Shown: positions 23,301 to 35,300 of the stretch, one piece after another
Layout: each line of letters begins with the position of its first letter
How positions within the stretch are numbered: position 1 is the stretch's first letter
Assembly (NCBI GenBank): GCA_023053575.1
Contig: JAKZAP010000021.1
Location: 12,028,212-12,092,211 of the forward strand
DNA from: Branchinecta lynchi
Taxonomy: Eukaryota; Arthropoda; Branchiopoda; Anostraca; Branchinectidae
Reading direction: 5' to 3'
Length of the DNA: 64,000 bases
Notes under the pieces: generated by a model
What the model was told of the DNA's origin: nothing
What the model saw: the letters and a program-made list of their open reading frames with translations, nothing else
Database searches by the model: none
Program-made: the position numbers and the translations under genes

Positions 23301-26300
23301 AACTGACCGACCGACACACAGGCCGACGGACGGAAAAGTGATCGATATATGGCACTTGGCCGGAAGGCAACTGCCATAAAAAGGAGGGGGGTAACTGAAT
23401 AATTAGTGTAATATCTGTCAGTTTCTACTTCCATCATGTAACAAGCTAATCCTTTGAATATTTTCGATGTATCTTTTCAGTTTTAAAGCAGTAACAAATC
23501 ATATTCTTGCTCGAAGTTGGTTATGTAAGAAAAGAAAATTTGATGCAGTATTTGCTACTGGGATAGTCTTATCTCTACTGGGATAAGATTAATCCGAATT
23601 AGAGACAAGATTAATTCCGGTAGCAAATATTGCAAGATTTTTTTTTTACAGTAAAGCGCGGGTAGGTTTGTGTCAATCAGAAGTTGAAGACTGGGTTAGC
23701 ACTATAGTATGCCCAGGTTTTTGATACGTAAGTTTTCAGCAGTAAAGATCAACGTACCTATTCTGCCTTTTATATTAGCCTAGCTCTCCTATGAAATTTA
23801 AAGCTTCAAAAAACACCGCCCATCGTTTCGTCTTGCACCTACGACTTTTTAGCATTTTTCCGGCCGAGCCGAGTTTGCCAGTCAAGCAGTGCAAAGCTCA
23901 CCGAAAGATAAAAGGTCCACCAGCAAATCTTCATAAAATACGGGCACGAGTAACTTCAAGATTATGTTTTTCATTTTAGGAAGACTAAGACTCCTTTTCT
24001 TTCGCCTGGCTCTTCCCACTTTTTAACCACTATGTGCACAGTTTTCAAATAATTTGCGTCGAATCTCCGCTTCGGAGAGCGGGAAGTCTAGCGCGCGCCA
24101 ACAAGAAAATCCCTAATTTCAAGGGGTAAGTATTGGTATTTTCAAACAATGACATTTCTCAATCATTTTATCGTGAAAATATCATTTCTAGTGAGAGTTA
24201 TGCTTTGACCTTTGTAAAAGGCGTAACAGCCTAACTTAAGCAATATAAAGCGTGTTCTACCCTCTAACACTAGTAACTATTAGTTCATATTTTCGTTCCA
24301 ACCTCACGAAAAGTTACTGCGCTGACCGTTCCAACCTTCTCGAAATAGTAACTAATAGTAACTAGTTGCTTACCCAGCTCGGGAGCTTAGTAAGCGTGGT
24401 AACTACGCATCTCTGTAACATGACTGCTCGGATTCCCCTGTGGCATGATATTCTGCTGGAAAATAGAAAAATCGTTCCAGCCTTGACGGAAAAAAAAAAC
24501 AGAATTCGTGAGGTCATGCGCAGTAACTACGGTAAGTAGAGTGGAACACGATCATAGACAGATAGATAGATTCGCTGCCCAATAAATCCAACATATTGGA
24601 TACCCGGCCCAAGTAGAGTCAGTCTACTGTATGATTAGTATTCACTATTTGACGACTTAGAGAAGAAAAGATTATTCTTACCTGATTCATCCTACTGACT
24701 TTTCTCACCGCACGAGCAGTCGATAGCCTTTCAAGCTCTAGAATCTGATTGGCTGATTTTAGTCGTTGGGCTTTCTGCTGGTGAACAACGTTGGCTACCT
24801 AAAAGAGTAGAGAAACCTTTCCTGAGGTCCTTCAAACCAAAGTGCGAACCTAGGAGACGGATCGGAATACACAGAGCCTGTTCCACCCTTCTAACTATAG
24901 CATCTATTGATAACCATTTTCGTTCCAACCCTGTAAAAAGTTACTTCGTCGACCGTTCCAACCTTCTCGAAATAGTAACTATTTGCTTACCATGCCCGGG
25001 TGCGTAGTTAGCGTGGTAACTACGATCTATGTGACATGATTGGACTGATCAGCCCGTGGCATCATATTTTGCCGAAAACAGAAAAATATGTTCCCGCCTT
25101 AACGCCAAGAAGCCAGGATCCGTGACGTCATGCGTAGTAACTACGGTAAGTAGGGTGGAACACGCTCACAATCTCTGAGATCTAAACGAAGATGAGAGCT
25201 AATACAGAAGACTCTCTTGGAGAACAAACTCAAAAACGAAAAGAAAAGCAAAACCAAAGAAAAACATAACACTTTCATAGGAAAAAATTCAACAAATACA
25301 ACTGAACAAGTGCGCAAGCGCTCAGACGTGGAGTGTAAAAGTAAAATGTTTATCACATTTATATACTAAGAGCATTAGAACCAAGACATTTCTCTTCCCC
25401 AATAACCAAACAAGTATTGAAATAACCCCCTTTTAAAAGCTCTAAATGTAAACAAACCACCAGTATAAATCCAAAGAAATGTTGAAGATCTAGCACGAAT
25501 AGCATTTGTTCGAACACTGAGTGGTCTGGCTGCCAGTCCCACCCTTAAACCTCTTGTCCATTAGCAAGGTAACAACAAGTGCGATAAACCAATTCGTAGC
25601 ACATTAATGCCCCCCGTGTCACAATTCATTAAGAACGGCATATCATCAATCATATGACAAAACAGTCCAGTTTCCAACTGTTCATTGAAGATTAAAGTAC
25701 GTCGCGTCGTCTTCTTTGTTGATCTTACACCAAATCCTCATCCATAGATATATCCCACCAAATATACAAGAGTTGGACTTGAGACCTGTCATAGACGAAC
25801 TAAACTCATGGGAAACCGGGGCCCACCCGCCCATGAACGGGTGGGGGGGGGGGGGGGGTCCGGACCCATCAAAATGCGTATTTACACCTTTTTTCCTCAA
25901 GTATACCAGCTTAGAGTTTGATTCCAGTCACGCGTCAAAACTTTTTTCATGGGCAATTGTGGGCCCATGAAAAAATGAAATTTTTTTGGGGTGGTTCAAC
26001 TCTCCCCGGTCCCTATGATCCAAAAGCACAAAGGAATTTCATCGCCTTATATCCAGTTATTGTCAAATTAAAAACAATAAAAAAATGGGCAATCTGGGCC
26101 CAATTGCCCCTGAACCAAGTGGGGGTGGGATTTGGGACCCGCAACAAGTAAAAGAGACCCCAATGCTCACAATCCTACCAAGTTTCAACTTGATACCTGT
26201 TGATTCCTGGCAAGGGTGACGAACTTTACTCCTGGGCAATCTGGGCCCAGTTGCCCATGAACGGGGTGGGTGGGGGAAGTGCAACTTTAAAAGCAATTTC

Positions 26301-29300
26301 CCAGCCCTAGGATCTACACGTACAAGGGATTTCATCGTCCTATGTCCAGTTCTGGTCAAGTTATGAACTTGGGCCTATTTGCCTCTGAACCGGGTTTGTG
26401 TGGGGGGTGGGACTCACAAAAGGCACAACCAGACACCAATACCCACTAGCGTACCAATTATACTTGCACTGGTTCACGAGTTATGAGCTCCATAATATAC
26501 TGTGAAAACCGGAAACTGCAAACCAAAAGCTGCTACAGCGCTCGCAATAGTGGATTATTCCAAGGAACATCCTAAAGAAATTCAAAGTCCCTAAAGAAAG
26601 AATGAAAGCTTTGTATTGTATGTTTGTCCGTTCACTACTTGAATATGCTTGTCCAGCATGGCATTATGGACTTACAAAGAGTGACTCAGATAAGTTGGAA
26701 AGAATCCAAAAACGTGCTGTTCAAATTATAATTGGTGGCCATAAAATGCCGCACTCGTATCTCCTAAAGGAGTGTAAGCTGGAGCCCCTTTCTGTTCGTA
26801 GAGGACAGCTGTGCCAACGTTTCGGAACAAATCTATTATCCCACCCTGTCTACCGAAATATGCTTCCTCCACCTTTTAAACCGGAAAGAAACAGACCTCC
26901 AAGAGAAGCAGCTATGAAAGTACCAAAACTCACACCTGTCGTTTGTAAAACTGAAAGGTACCGTAATAGTTTTGTGCCTCAGTTTACTTTATATCATAAC
27001 AACCTTACTTGATTTAGTGTATTTATTGTATGACAATTGTATATATGTATTAGTTGTAGGTTAACGACAAGTGCCAATCAATTTGCTCGCGCATGGAATG
27101 TTGTGCCGCATTTATTTTGAAATTAAAAATTAAAAATTAAAGAACACTCCACTAAAAACTCTCTGATTGACAACTGAAAACGATTACAAAGTAGATTACA
27201 TATACACAAGTGGATGTATGTATGTATTTTATTAGAGCTATATTTCGGCCCTTCTTGGCAAGGGTGCTCTTCATTCCGGTTCTTGTGTTCAAAAGGTGAG
27301 GTACAGTGAGGGTGAGACCGTTTTTTTTATACTCTGTGACGTCGTCATTTACTTTTGTACCAAGTCATGACAAGTTACATATGAGCTTGTAGCTCTTGTT
27401 TTAATTATTAAAGTTTCAGGTAATAGTCAAATTTGAGCATGCTTTTTCTGTCTACAACTAATCAATCTGTAAAAGCTGTCCCAATAGATCGTCCACTGAA
27501 CTTCATTTCGAGAACCGCGAGAATAGATGGAGGCACTTCTTCGCGACTCTCCAGATAGGGACTGTATCCATATCGATTTTGTTCGAAAATTTGCTGATCT
27601 ACTTCCTGTGTCTGTCGAAGCTATGGTACACTTCATTTTCATTTTTTGGTAAAATATAACCAAATTCATTTTCCAGCTCGAGCGTCATGAGTCTGAAGAG
27701 GACCCTTGCCAAGAAGGGCCTTATCCGTCTTGCACCGTCAGATATGATTCGCAGTCAGCTTGGGCTGAAGGAACATCTACCACCGAAGTACGGAACTACA
27801 AATCGCACATACATGCCGCCGATAAAATGTAACCCACATATAGCCAAGAATATATAACTATGGCAACTAAGTAAGTAAGTAAGTAATTTACTTCTGACCC
27901 GCCATTTGAAAAGCGGTATATGTAAAATAAAATAAATAAAAATAAAACGCAACAAAAACAATGTAATTGTCCATTCATCGGCCAGAAAGAATGTAGTTAT
28001 GTGCTGGCTGATTTTTTCCATGATTTTTGGCAGAGGCGACAAAATTTCCAAAAGTGTGACGCTTGCATCTTTAACTTGGAAACGCTCTGTTAGCATGTGG
28101 CTGTGGTATAACTTTGGCAAATAAATCACGTGCTTCGCGTACTAAAATAGCATATATATACTATGATAGACTAACCGTCGCCCTGCAAGTTCTACAGTAT
28201 ACAGCAAAACTAGCGACGTTTAATTACAACTTCCAGTTACCAACTGATATGAACACAAAACAAGAAAGGAATACGCACAACCAGCGCAGCAACCCAATAA
28301 ATAGTTCACTCCCAGCCAAGGGCAGCGCACCTATGCTGCGCAAGCCGTTAAAGGACACCTCGCACTACATAGTGTTTTCTGCTAAGATGTTCTAAGATAG
28401 TCGACGGTGGTGCCATCTGCACCTCGCACTGCTCATTTCTTTCGCCGCTAGGCATCGCTACTCCTTTTGTACACTTGTACACTGTAGCGGTCGCTCTCCG
28501 TTCCTGCTTTACTTATTAATTCATGATCATGACTCATCCCACGAGGATGAATCACCTTCTTCTACATTTCTTTTCCGGATTCTAGGACAATTGGTCACAG
28601 GACAATTTGTCACAGGACAAATTGTCACAGAAAATTCGTCACACGGACGGTTAGTCACAGGGACTATTCGTCACATGACATTTGGTCACATGGACTATTC
28701 GTCACAGGACAATTCGTCACTAGGACAATTCGTCACTAGGACAATTCGTCATATTTTAGAAATTAGTTTGGATAAAACCAAAAATGCCACCCCTTCACAA
28801 GAGGTTGTTTGAACCAATCTTTAAATCATTATTTTTGTATCCTTGCTCTAATCTCCGATATCTAATCATCAGTCTTAGTGCTATATGTTCTCGAGGAGAG
28901 TCAAGGTGTTATTAGTTAAATATGGAACTCGCAAAGACTGAGAGAGGTCGTTAAGAATTCTATTATTAAGGATTCTCATATACAAAACACAAATTCAAGC
29001 AAACAGCGATGTTCTCGAGAACTATTCGTCTTGCAGCGATTTTGCTCTCACCATGAAAATGCTGACAGCGTTGGCTTTTCTTCCAATGGTGGATATCCCA
29101 TCAGCGTTCGACCGCTATGTTCAAATCTGACCGTCTGAAGTAGGCTATATCTAGTCCTCGACTACTTTGAAGACACTTGCATAGGAAGAACATCACAGGG
29201 CATCGGGGCAAGTAGAAATGCTATCTTTACTATCCCTGTCTGGAACGTCTTTGAGCGCGTCGCAGAAGACCTTCTTAGGACTAACAAGAATTTGAAGGAC

Positions 29301-32300
29301 AGCATTCAGCATTCAAAAAACACGTTGGAGCAGCTCATCCAGACATTTGTAAATTCATTTCGTTTCTGCTGCCGGGGCAGGGCAAAACAAAAATGATTAT
29401 TGAAGAATTTGTTGCTGGGTGACCGAAACCGCCCGAGAAGTGGAAGTACGAAGACTTAACCTACGACTGAAAACCATAGTAGGGAGGTATTGGTCTAGTA
29501 AAACTGCCGTACTCGAATATTTGCGGGAAATTGTTCGTAAATACATGTTTAATGTATTATATAGCATAGTCATACCATTTTAATGTAACTAAGTATTTAA
29601 TAATATATAGCTTAAAAACGAAATCCAAACTGGAAATCAGGCTCTCTGTAACGAAATGTCCGTATGACGAATTGTCCTAATGACGAATTGTCCTTGTGAC
29701 GAATTGTCCTTGTGATGAAATTTCCTTGTGATGAAATGTCCTTGTGACAAAATGTCCTGTGACGAATTGTCTGTGATAAACTGTCCTATGACGAACTGTC
29801 GTGTGACGAACTGACCGGACACCCTTTTCCGGGCCTCGACCGGCCAACAACTCTTATTTTATTTTGTAAGTATATACAAGATAATAAAACCTTTTGTTAC
29901 TTACAGACCATAGGTCATTCTTGTGATTCGTGTTTAAAGCTCCTTAGAGTGGGCTGGCCTGTAAGGCCTAGTGTATGATGGGTGGCTTAGCCTTTTGTCG
30001 TTCGGTATGCAAACCATCGTGTGAACTGACCTGAGGAATCCATAATGAACCCATGAAGTCCGCACGTGTAGTGGCCATCCTGGCGCCCTAGGTATACTGA
30101 CTCCGATGACTGTATCTACGAGCATTTACCATCTTATGTCCGGCCTACTACACCCCTTGCTATAACATCAAGTTGAGAGTGCACCTTCACATACAAATAC
30201 ACTCGTCGTAACAGACTACTTTAAAACTTAGCTATGCTTACAGAAAATTACGCAAGGTTTCGGCTGTTTTTAGCCTGTTTCCTTGCCTTGGATGTCAATC
30301 GTGGCAAAATTTGCATAGCCGGTCTTCGGACCAATAAGCGGATCGGAAAGAATGGTCGAGAGCCTGATACGTCACGTAAAGATACGATACTTGGCAAGCG
30401 TGATACTCAGCGTAATGCTAAAAGACGAGGTAGGATACACTTCTGAAGTGTAGAATATGGAACAAGAATGGCCATCCATTCTTGTTCCTACAACACTACA
30501 GAAGCAGAATGAATTACTAGTTGCGTTTTGCAGATACCATGGTATCTGATAACACGGTCTAAAGTCGTTTTCGGAGTCAACGTGGTATCTGATACCACGG
30601 TCAAAAGGCGTTTTTGCAGTTATCGTGGTATCTGATATTCAGATACCACGGTCCAGCCGTGGTAACTGATCGTGGTATCTGAAAGTCATCTCGCTTTCAT
30701 CAAATTTTGTCAAATTGATGAGAAAGAAGTTTAGCCCTTAGATTTGTAACTGGATATCAGTTTTTCTTTTGGGATGACTTCGAAAAGTGCAATTTCGTCA
30801 ATAGTCGTTTTTGCAGAGCAACCGTGTATTAAATACCACGGTAACTGCAAAAACGACTAACTGCAAATTGAGTTACACTGGTAACAGATACCACGGTATC
30901 TGCAAAAACGCAACTACTATCATAAGTGCGACGTGTCCTTTAATGGTTTGCATATCAAGCTGACATAGCTACCTTGAGCAATAGCGGTAGCGGATATGAC
31001 TGCTTACGGAATGTTCGAGGGACTTACTTTAGTCGGCAAAGTCCTGTGTTCCAAAAAGTCCATTTTCCGGTCTTCGGCCGCAAAGAGTTTCTTCCGCTGG
31101 TTAACCAAAGCTGCCTCTTCAGAGTGAATGCTCGCGATCTAAAATAACGAAGAACGAATCAGAATAAATCAGAAAGAATTTAGTTATGTTTATTTACATT
31201 GTTTTGTTTAGTATTTATTCCATCAATGTTTTCATCGGATACGTCAGCTACGATTCTTCATCAGCGATATTTCGGCCCTTCTTGGCAAGGGTCCTCGTCA
31301 GGCTTTCAGTCCTCTTGTTCAACTTCGGGGATTACAAAAAACTGATTACAGGTTTGTTTCCTTCCCCGAAGTTGAACAAGAGGACTGAAAGCCTGACCAG
31401 GACCCTTGCCAAGAAGGGCCGAAATATCGCTGATGAAGAATCGTAGCTGACGTATCCGTTGAAAACATTGATGGAATAAATGTTTCAAAGTCAGCTTGTG
31501 CTCAAAGAATATTTATGTTTTGTTTAGTGTTTTAATGTGTATTTTACTTTGTGTATTTTATTCATACTCCGCTGTTATCCAAAAAGCGGGTCACAAATAA
31601 ATAAATAAATAACTAAATAAATAAATAAAAATGTATAAAAGAGAAGGCTCACGATAGCGCTGGCGATTGTCGAGGAAGTTCTTAACTACTACACATAACC
31701 AACACAACCCTAAATAGGATTCGGTATCTACCGTCTCGTCCCAATGACTGTACGTAACGGTACTGACTAAACTTTAGCCGATTATCTACGGCCCGTGACG
31801 TTTGCATGACGTCATGAAAGAAATAGGAAAATTCGATTAAATTAATGTTGCAGAATATATATTATTATCTATATATATAGAGCCGAGCGGCCAGCGAGGC
31901 GCCGGACGTGTTTACACTTATAAACCATCCTAGGGACAATCAATTCCGGTAATAAATGGAAAATATAGACTTTTCGCGTGACGTCACGACCCGTAGATAA
32001 TCGGCTAAAGTTTAGTCAACACCTACGTAACGGGCCGAGAAAGAACAGACCTACACTTTCGACCGTAGATTAAATCTACTAGACCAAAACGGCCATGGGG
32101 TCTTTGACTTGTTGCCAGACTCTGCAACATATTTACCTTAAATTGCTTTAAATTCCACCTGTAGGCAATAACGATGTAGTATCCCCTGAGTAGCTAGCGG
32201 TTGATGATGGCAATCATATCCTTTACTACATCTGGGTCGCTCCAATCCTCTCTCCACGGTTGTGCACGCCAGTCCTCGTCGAGTCGCTTTTTGGACCCCT

Positions 32301-35300
32301 CGGGTGTCTCGCTGAGTCACTGTTGATTCAGACAAGATATTCCAGAGAGGAACGGCTCGGTTGCTGAAGAAGTGCTGGCGAACACGAGAGAATCAGGATC
32401 TTCAAAACAGCTTCTGGAAGTGGTGCATAGTCGTGATTGCCCCTAGTCCGCGGGGATTCTAGCCATTATTCCAACAATCCGCTTTGACTGGTCTTCTATG
32501 TATTTTCCTGCAAACCAGTCTCCAGCCTGGTTCACAACCTTCAATACGGAATATCAGCTCCCTTGTAATTGCAAGGCTGTAGACCTACATTTTCAAATTT
32601 ACGAATATATTCCATCTCACCAAAATGTGCAATATCCAATTTATCCGCTTAATATGAACAAATCCAACTGATCGAACCGGCCACTGGAGAGACCGAATAA
32701 GAAGTGGTATCGGCTATAGAGATACTGCACCGACCTGCAGTATACTGCACCTACCAGATACTGCAGCTACCCGACAAAAGGGAAATTTCATCACGATCAT
32801 CGTTGGATCATAACACTATAATTCAACGTAATAATTCAACCAAGTCAATCGACCTCAGCAAGAACAAGCCTAAGAGGGTCAGTGGATCCTAATGACTGCA
32901 TTCTAGAAGAAGAAGAGGACGTATTGAGGTATAGAACTTTCGACTTCGAAACTGAATCATCGGCATTTGGTGACTAATATGGGTCGTAAATTGCTACTGA
33001 CCTATTTGTACAATCATAAGAGAGTCTTGTTAAAATCACCAATACAAAAATACGCAGAAAAACAGGTGAGCCGTCTGTCATCGAGCTGCTGTAAAGAAGG
33101 CGGTGGCCATATCTCGGACACGTCCTTCGTATGGAAGAGATCCACCTTCCTCGAACAACCTACGAGTGGAAGCCAGACGGGAGAAGAAAGCGAGGTCGCC
33201 CCAAAAACACATTGAGGCGAACATCTGACGGAGACCTGAGGACGGCTGTTACCTCGCTAGTACCTGAATGGGAAGACGTCACCGCTGCCGCATCAATGCG
33301 GGACGAACGGAGAGGCTTTGTCGACGCCCTATGCGCCACCGATGGCTATGGAGGAACTGAGGTAAGGTCTTGTTGGAAACTGAAGCATGAAAACTTCAAA
33401 ATTTTAACTCAAAAACGATGTCTCGCATCCTACTGGTTAGTTGTGACGCGTCGTGCAAAAAACAACCAATGGAATGCAAGATTCGTTTTTGTTGTAAAAG
33501 CTTTACGCCTTCGAGCTCTAATTTCTGATAGAAGTTTTATATAAATATGTAATTATACAATCGAGAAACAGTCAGATAAACTTTCCTAATCATTTAAAGG
33601 ATCAGAACGGTTACCAAACGCCGATAATACAGTCTAAAAGTTGAAAGTCCAATCCATCACAATGTCAGATGATTTTCAAATAATACATATAACATGTACT
33701 TTAACGGGTGCTTTAGCAGCGATATTTCGGCCCTTCTTGGCAAGGGTCCTCGTCAGGCTGTCAATCTTCAGGGTCAACGTCGGGGAAGGAAATAAACCTT
33801 GCAGATTTTATGCATTATTTGAATATATGTGTCAAAGTCAGCTTGGGCTCAAAGAATATTTAGATTATTTTGTTTACGCTCCTTTCCGTTTTCGTCGGAA
33901 AGGTTGCAATCTCTCTATCACTCTTCGGGTCCCGCTTGCCGAACTATCCAGGCTCAAACAGATGGTTTAGTATCGGGGTGGAGACCCCTACCCACATTAC
34001 CTTCCTTTCCACCCCGCATCCGCAAACCCAAACCCCAAAACTAGAGGCTGGGGTTTCAGATAGCTGGAAAGGGAGGAGAAAGTCTTAGGAGGGAGGATGA
34101 GAGACATGAAATCCTCTTGGACTCTTCTGACCTTTGTCGGGTTGATCTACATCCATGACATGCACTACCTGCTTTCATCTTCTCAATGCCCAAGGGCGAG
34201 TATAAATCAGCTGAAGACAGATATGTCATGGGCACTTTAAGGAGTAAAACGATAAAACTGGACCTTTTCTGCCAGTTTGGGTGGCCGTCTGACGAAACTA
34301 CTTAGTAAACCGAAGAGCTCCTTTTCACGATTGCCAACTTGTCTGGCCAGAACTCTGGCAGTGTGGGGAGACGATATGCCAAGAGAGGTAGGATTCGTTC
34401 GAAGTGCTTCTTCCATAAGGTTCAGTTGAAAAAGTAGGTCTGCAAAACAAATATTTTAAGTAGCCTGTAATTACTAGGCTGTGATAGGATAGTTAATGTG
34501 GGTCATAGTCTCCTTATTTTTTCCTCTTATCATAAGTTGCGTTTTCAGGCTCGCGATTCTCAACCCGTGGTCGTCACAAATGGTTTTTATGGAAGCGCAT
34601 CTAGTGTGCATCCTAACACGGGTTCGGTGTTCTGTAGCTTCAAGCGTGTTTAGCTCCCGTGTTTCTTTCGAGTTCAAAACCGAATCCAAACACAAACGGC
34701 TCGGTAGCGTATCAAATCATGTGCCGGGTTCTCTTATGCAAAACACGGGCGCTGAGAACGGGTGACAGCGCAACGTGTTATGATTTGAGTTCAACACGCT
34801 AATTGCTCAAAACGCAACTCTAGTGTTTTCTTGTCGTTTCTTCCTACTCGATCTATGCCTTGTGCTTTCTAATGGGCGAAAAACTAAAATTTCTGAAGTT
34901 GTTACTATTATTCCAAATTTGTAAATACGTTGTCTCTAAATGAGCAGTGAACTTGGTTTATTGTCACAACCTTACTTAAGCATTAAAGCATTATTATATT
35001 TTTTCGAGAAATAGCAATAGTTAGTAGAGGCTTAACGGCCTGCCATCCAATTTGCAAATATATTATTATAATTATTATTATATTTGACAGTGCAAAACGG
35101 ATACGTCAGCTGAATTTTATTAGAGCTATATTTCGGCCCTTCTTGGCAAGGTTCCTCTTCAGGCTCAAGCCGCTCAAACTAGAAAATGAACTTTAATAAA
35201 ACTCAGTTGACGTATCCGTTTTGCACTTTCAATTATGATTCGCAGTCAGCACGGGCTGAAGGAATATTTACCCACGTAGTTACATCATGCCAATCTTTAT

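Larger units (their letters stand above)
15056..23378 (+). mobile_element. HINE-like family B, copy B2, interrupted by three insertions
   Basis: The 5' end, ACAAGAGCAAGAAGCTC then ATATGGCACTTG, is at 15,056. The 3' GACC/GACG tract and the TATGGCACTTG hairpin end at 23,378. Removing a hAT element with its duplication (327 bp), the MADF-BESS element (1,803 bp) and the 4.1-kb element with its duplication (4,095 bp) leaves about 2.10 kb, close to the 2.03 kb of B1. The first 800 bp (15,090-15,868) is a diverged tandem array with GAGGCACAAATGA and GGTTAAGATGCGCACTTT motifs; the rest is the CAAGTTTCAT/CCCCTCC core seen in B1. Confidence 0.7.
28579..29823 (+). mobile_element. MULE-1, Mutator-like element, 9-bp target duplication
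   Basis: Bounded by the perfect 9-bp repeat CTTTTCCGG (28,570-28,578 and 29,824-29,832), the duplication size of Mutator-like elements. Both ends are arrays of a 16-bp unit (GGACAATTCGTCACTA type) in opposite orientation: 28,582-28,757 and 29,655-29,818. The interior holds a decayed C-terminal part of a MULE transposase. At 1.25 kb it is an internal deletion product. Confidence 0.88.

Noticed and set aside
27755..28129. 124-codon hydrophobic frame on the minus strand
   Set aside because: It is the complement of a retroelement tail that also occurs at 10.2-10.4 kb and is not conserved as protein there.
32139..32160. 22-bp micro-exon in gene 1 between exons 2 and 3
   Set aside because: Splice-like motifs flank it, but its inclusion would break the phase that otherwise fits from exon 2 to exon 3.
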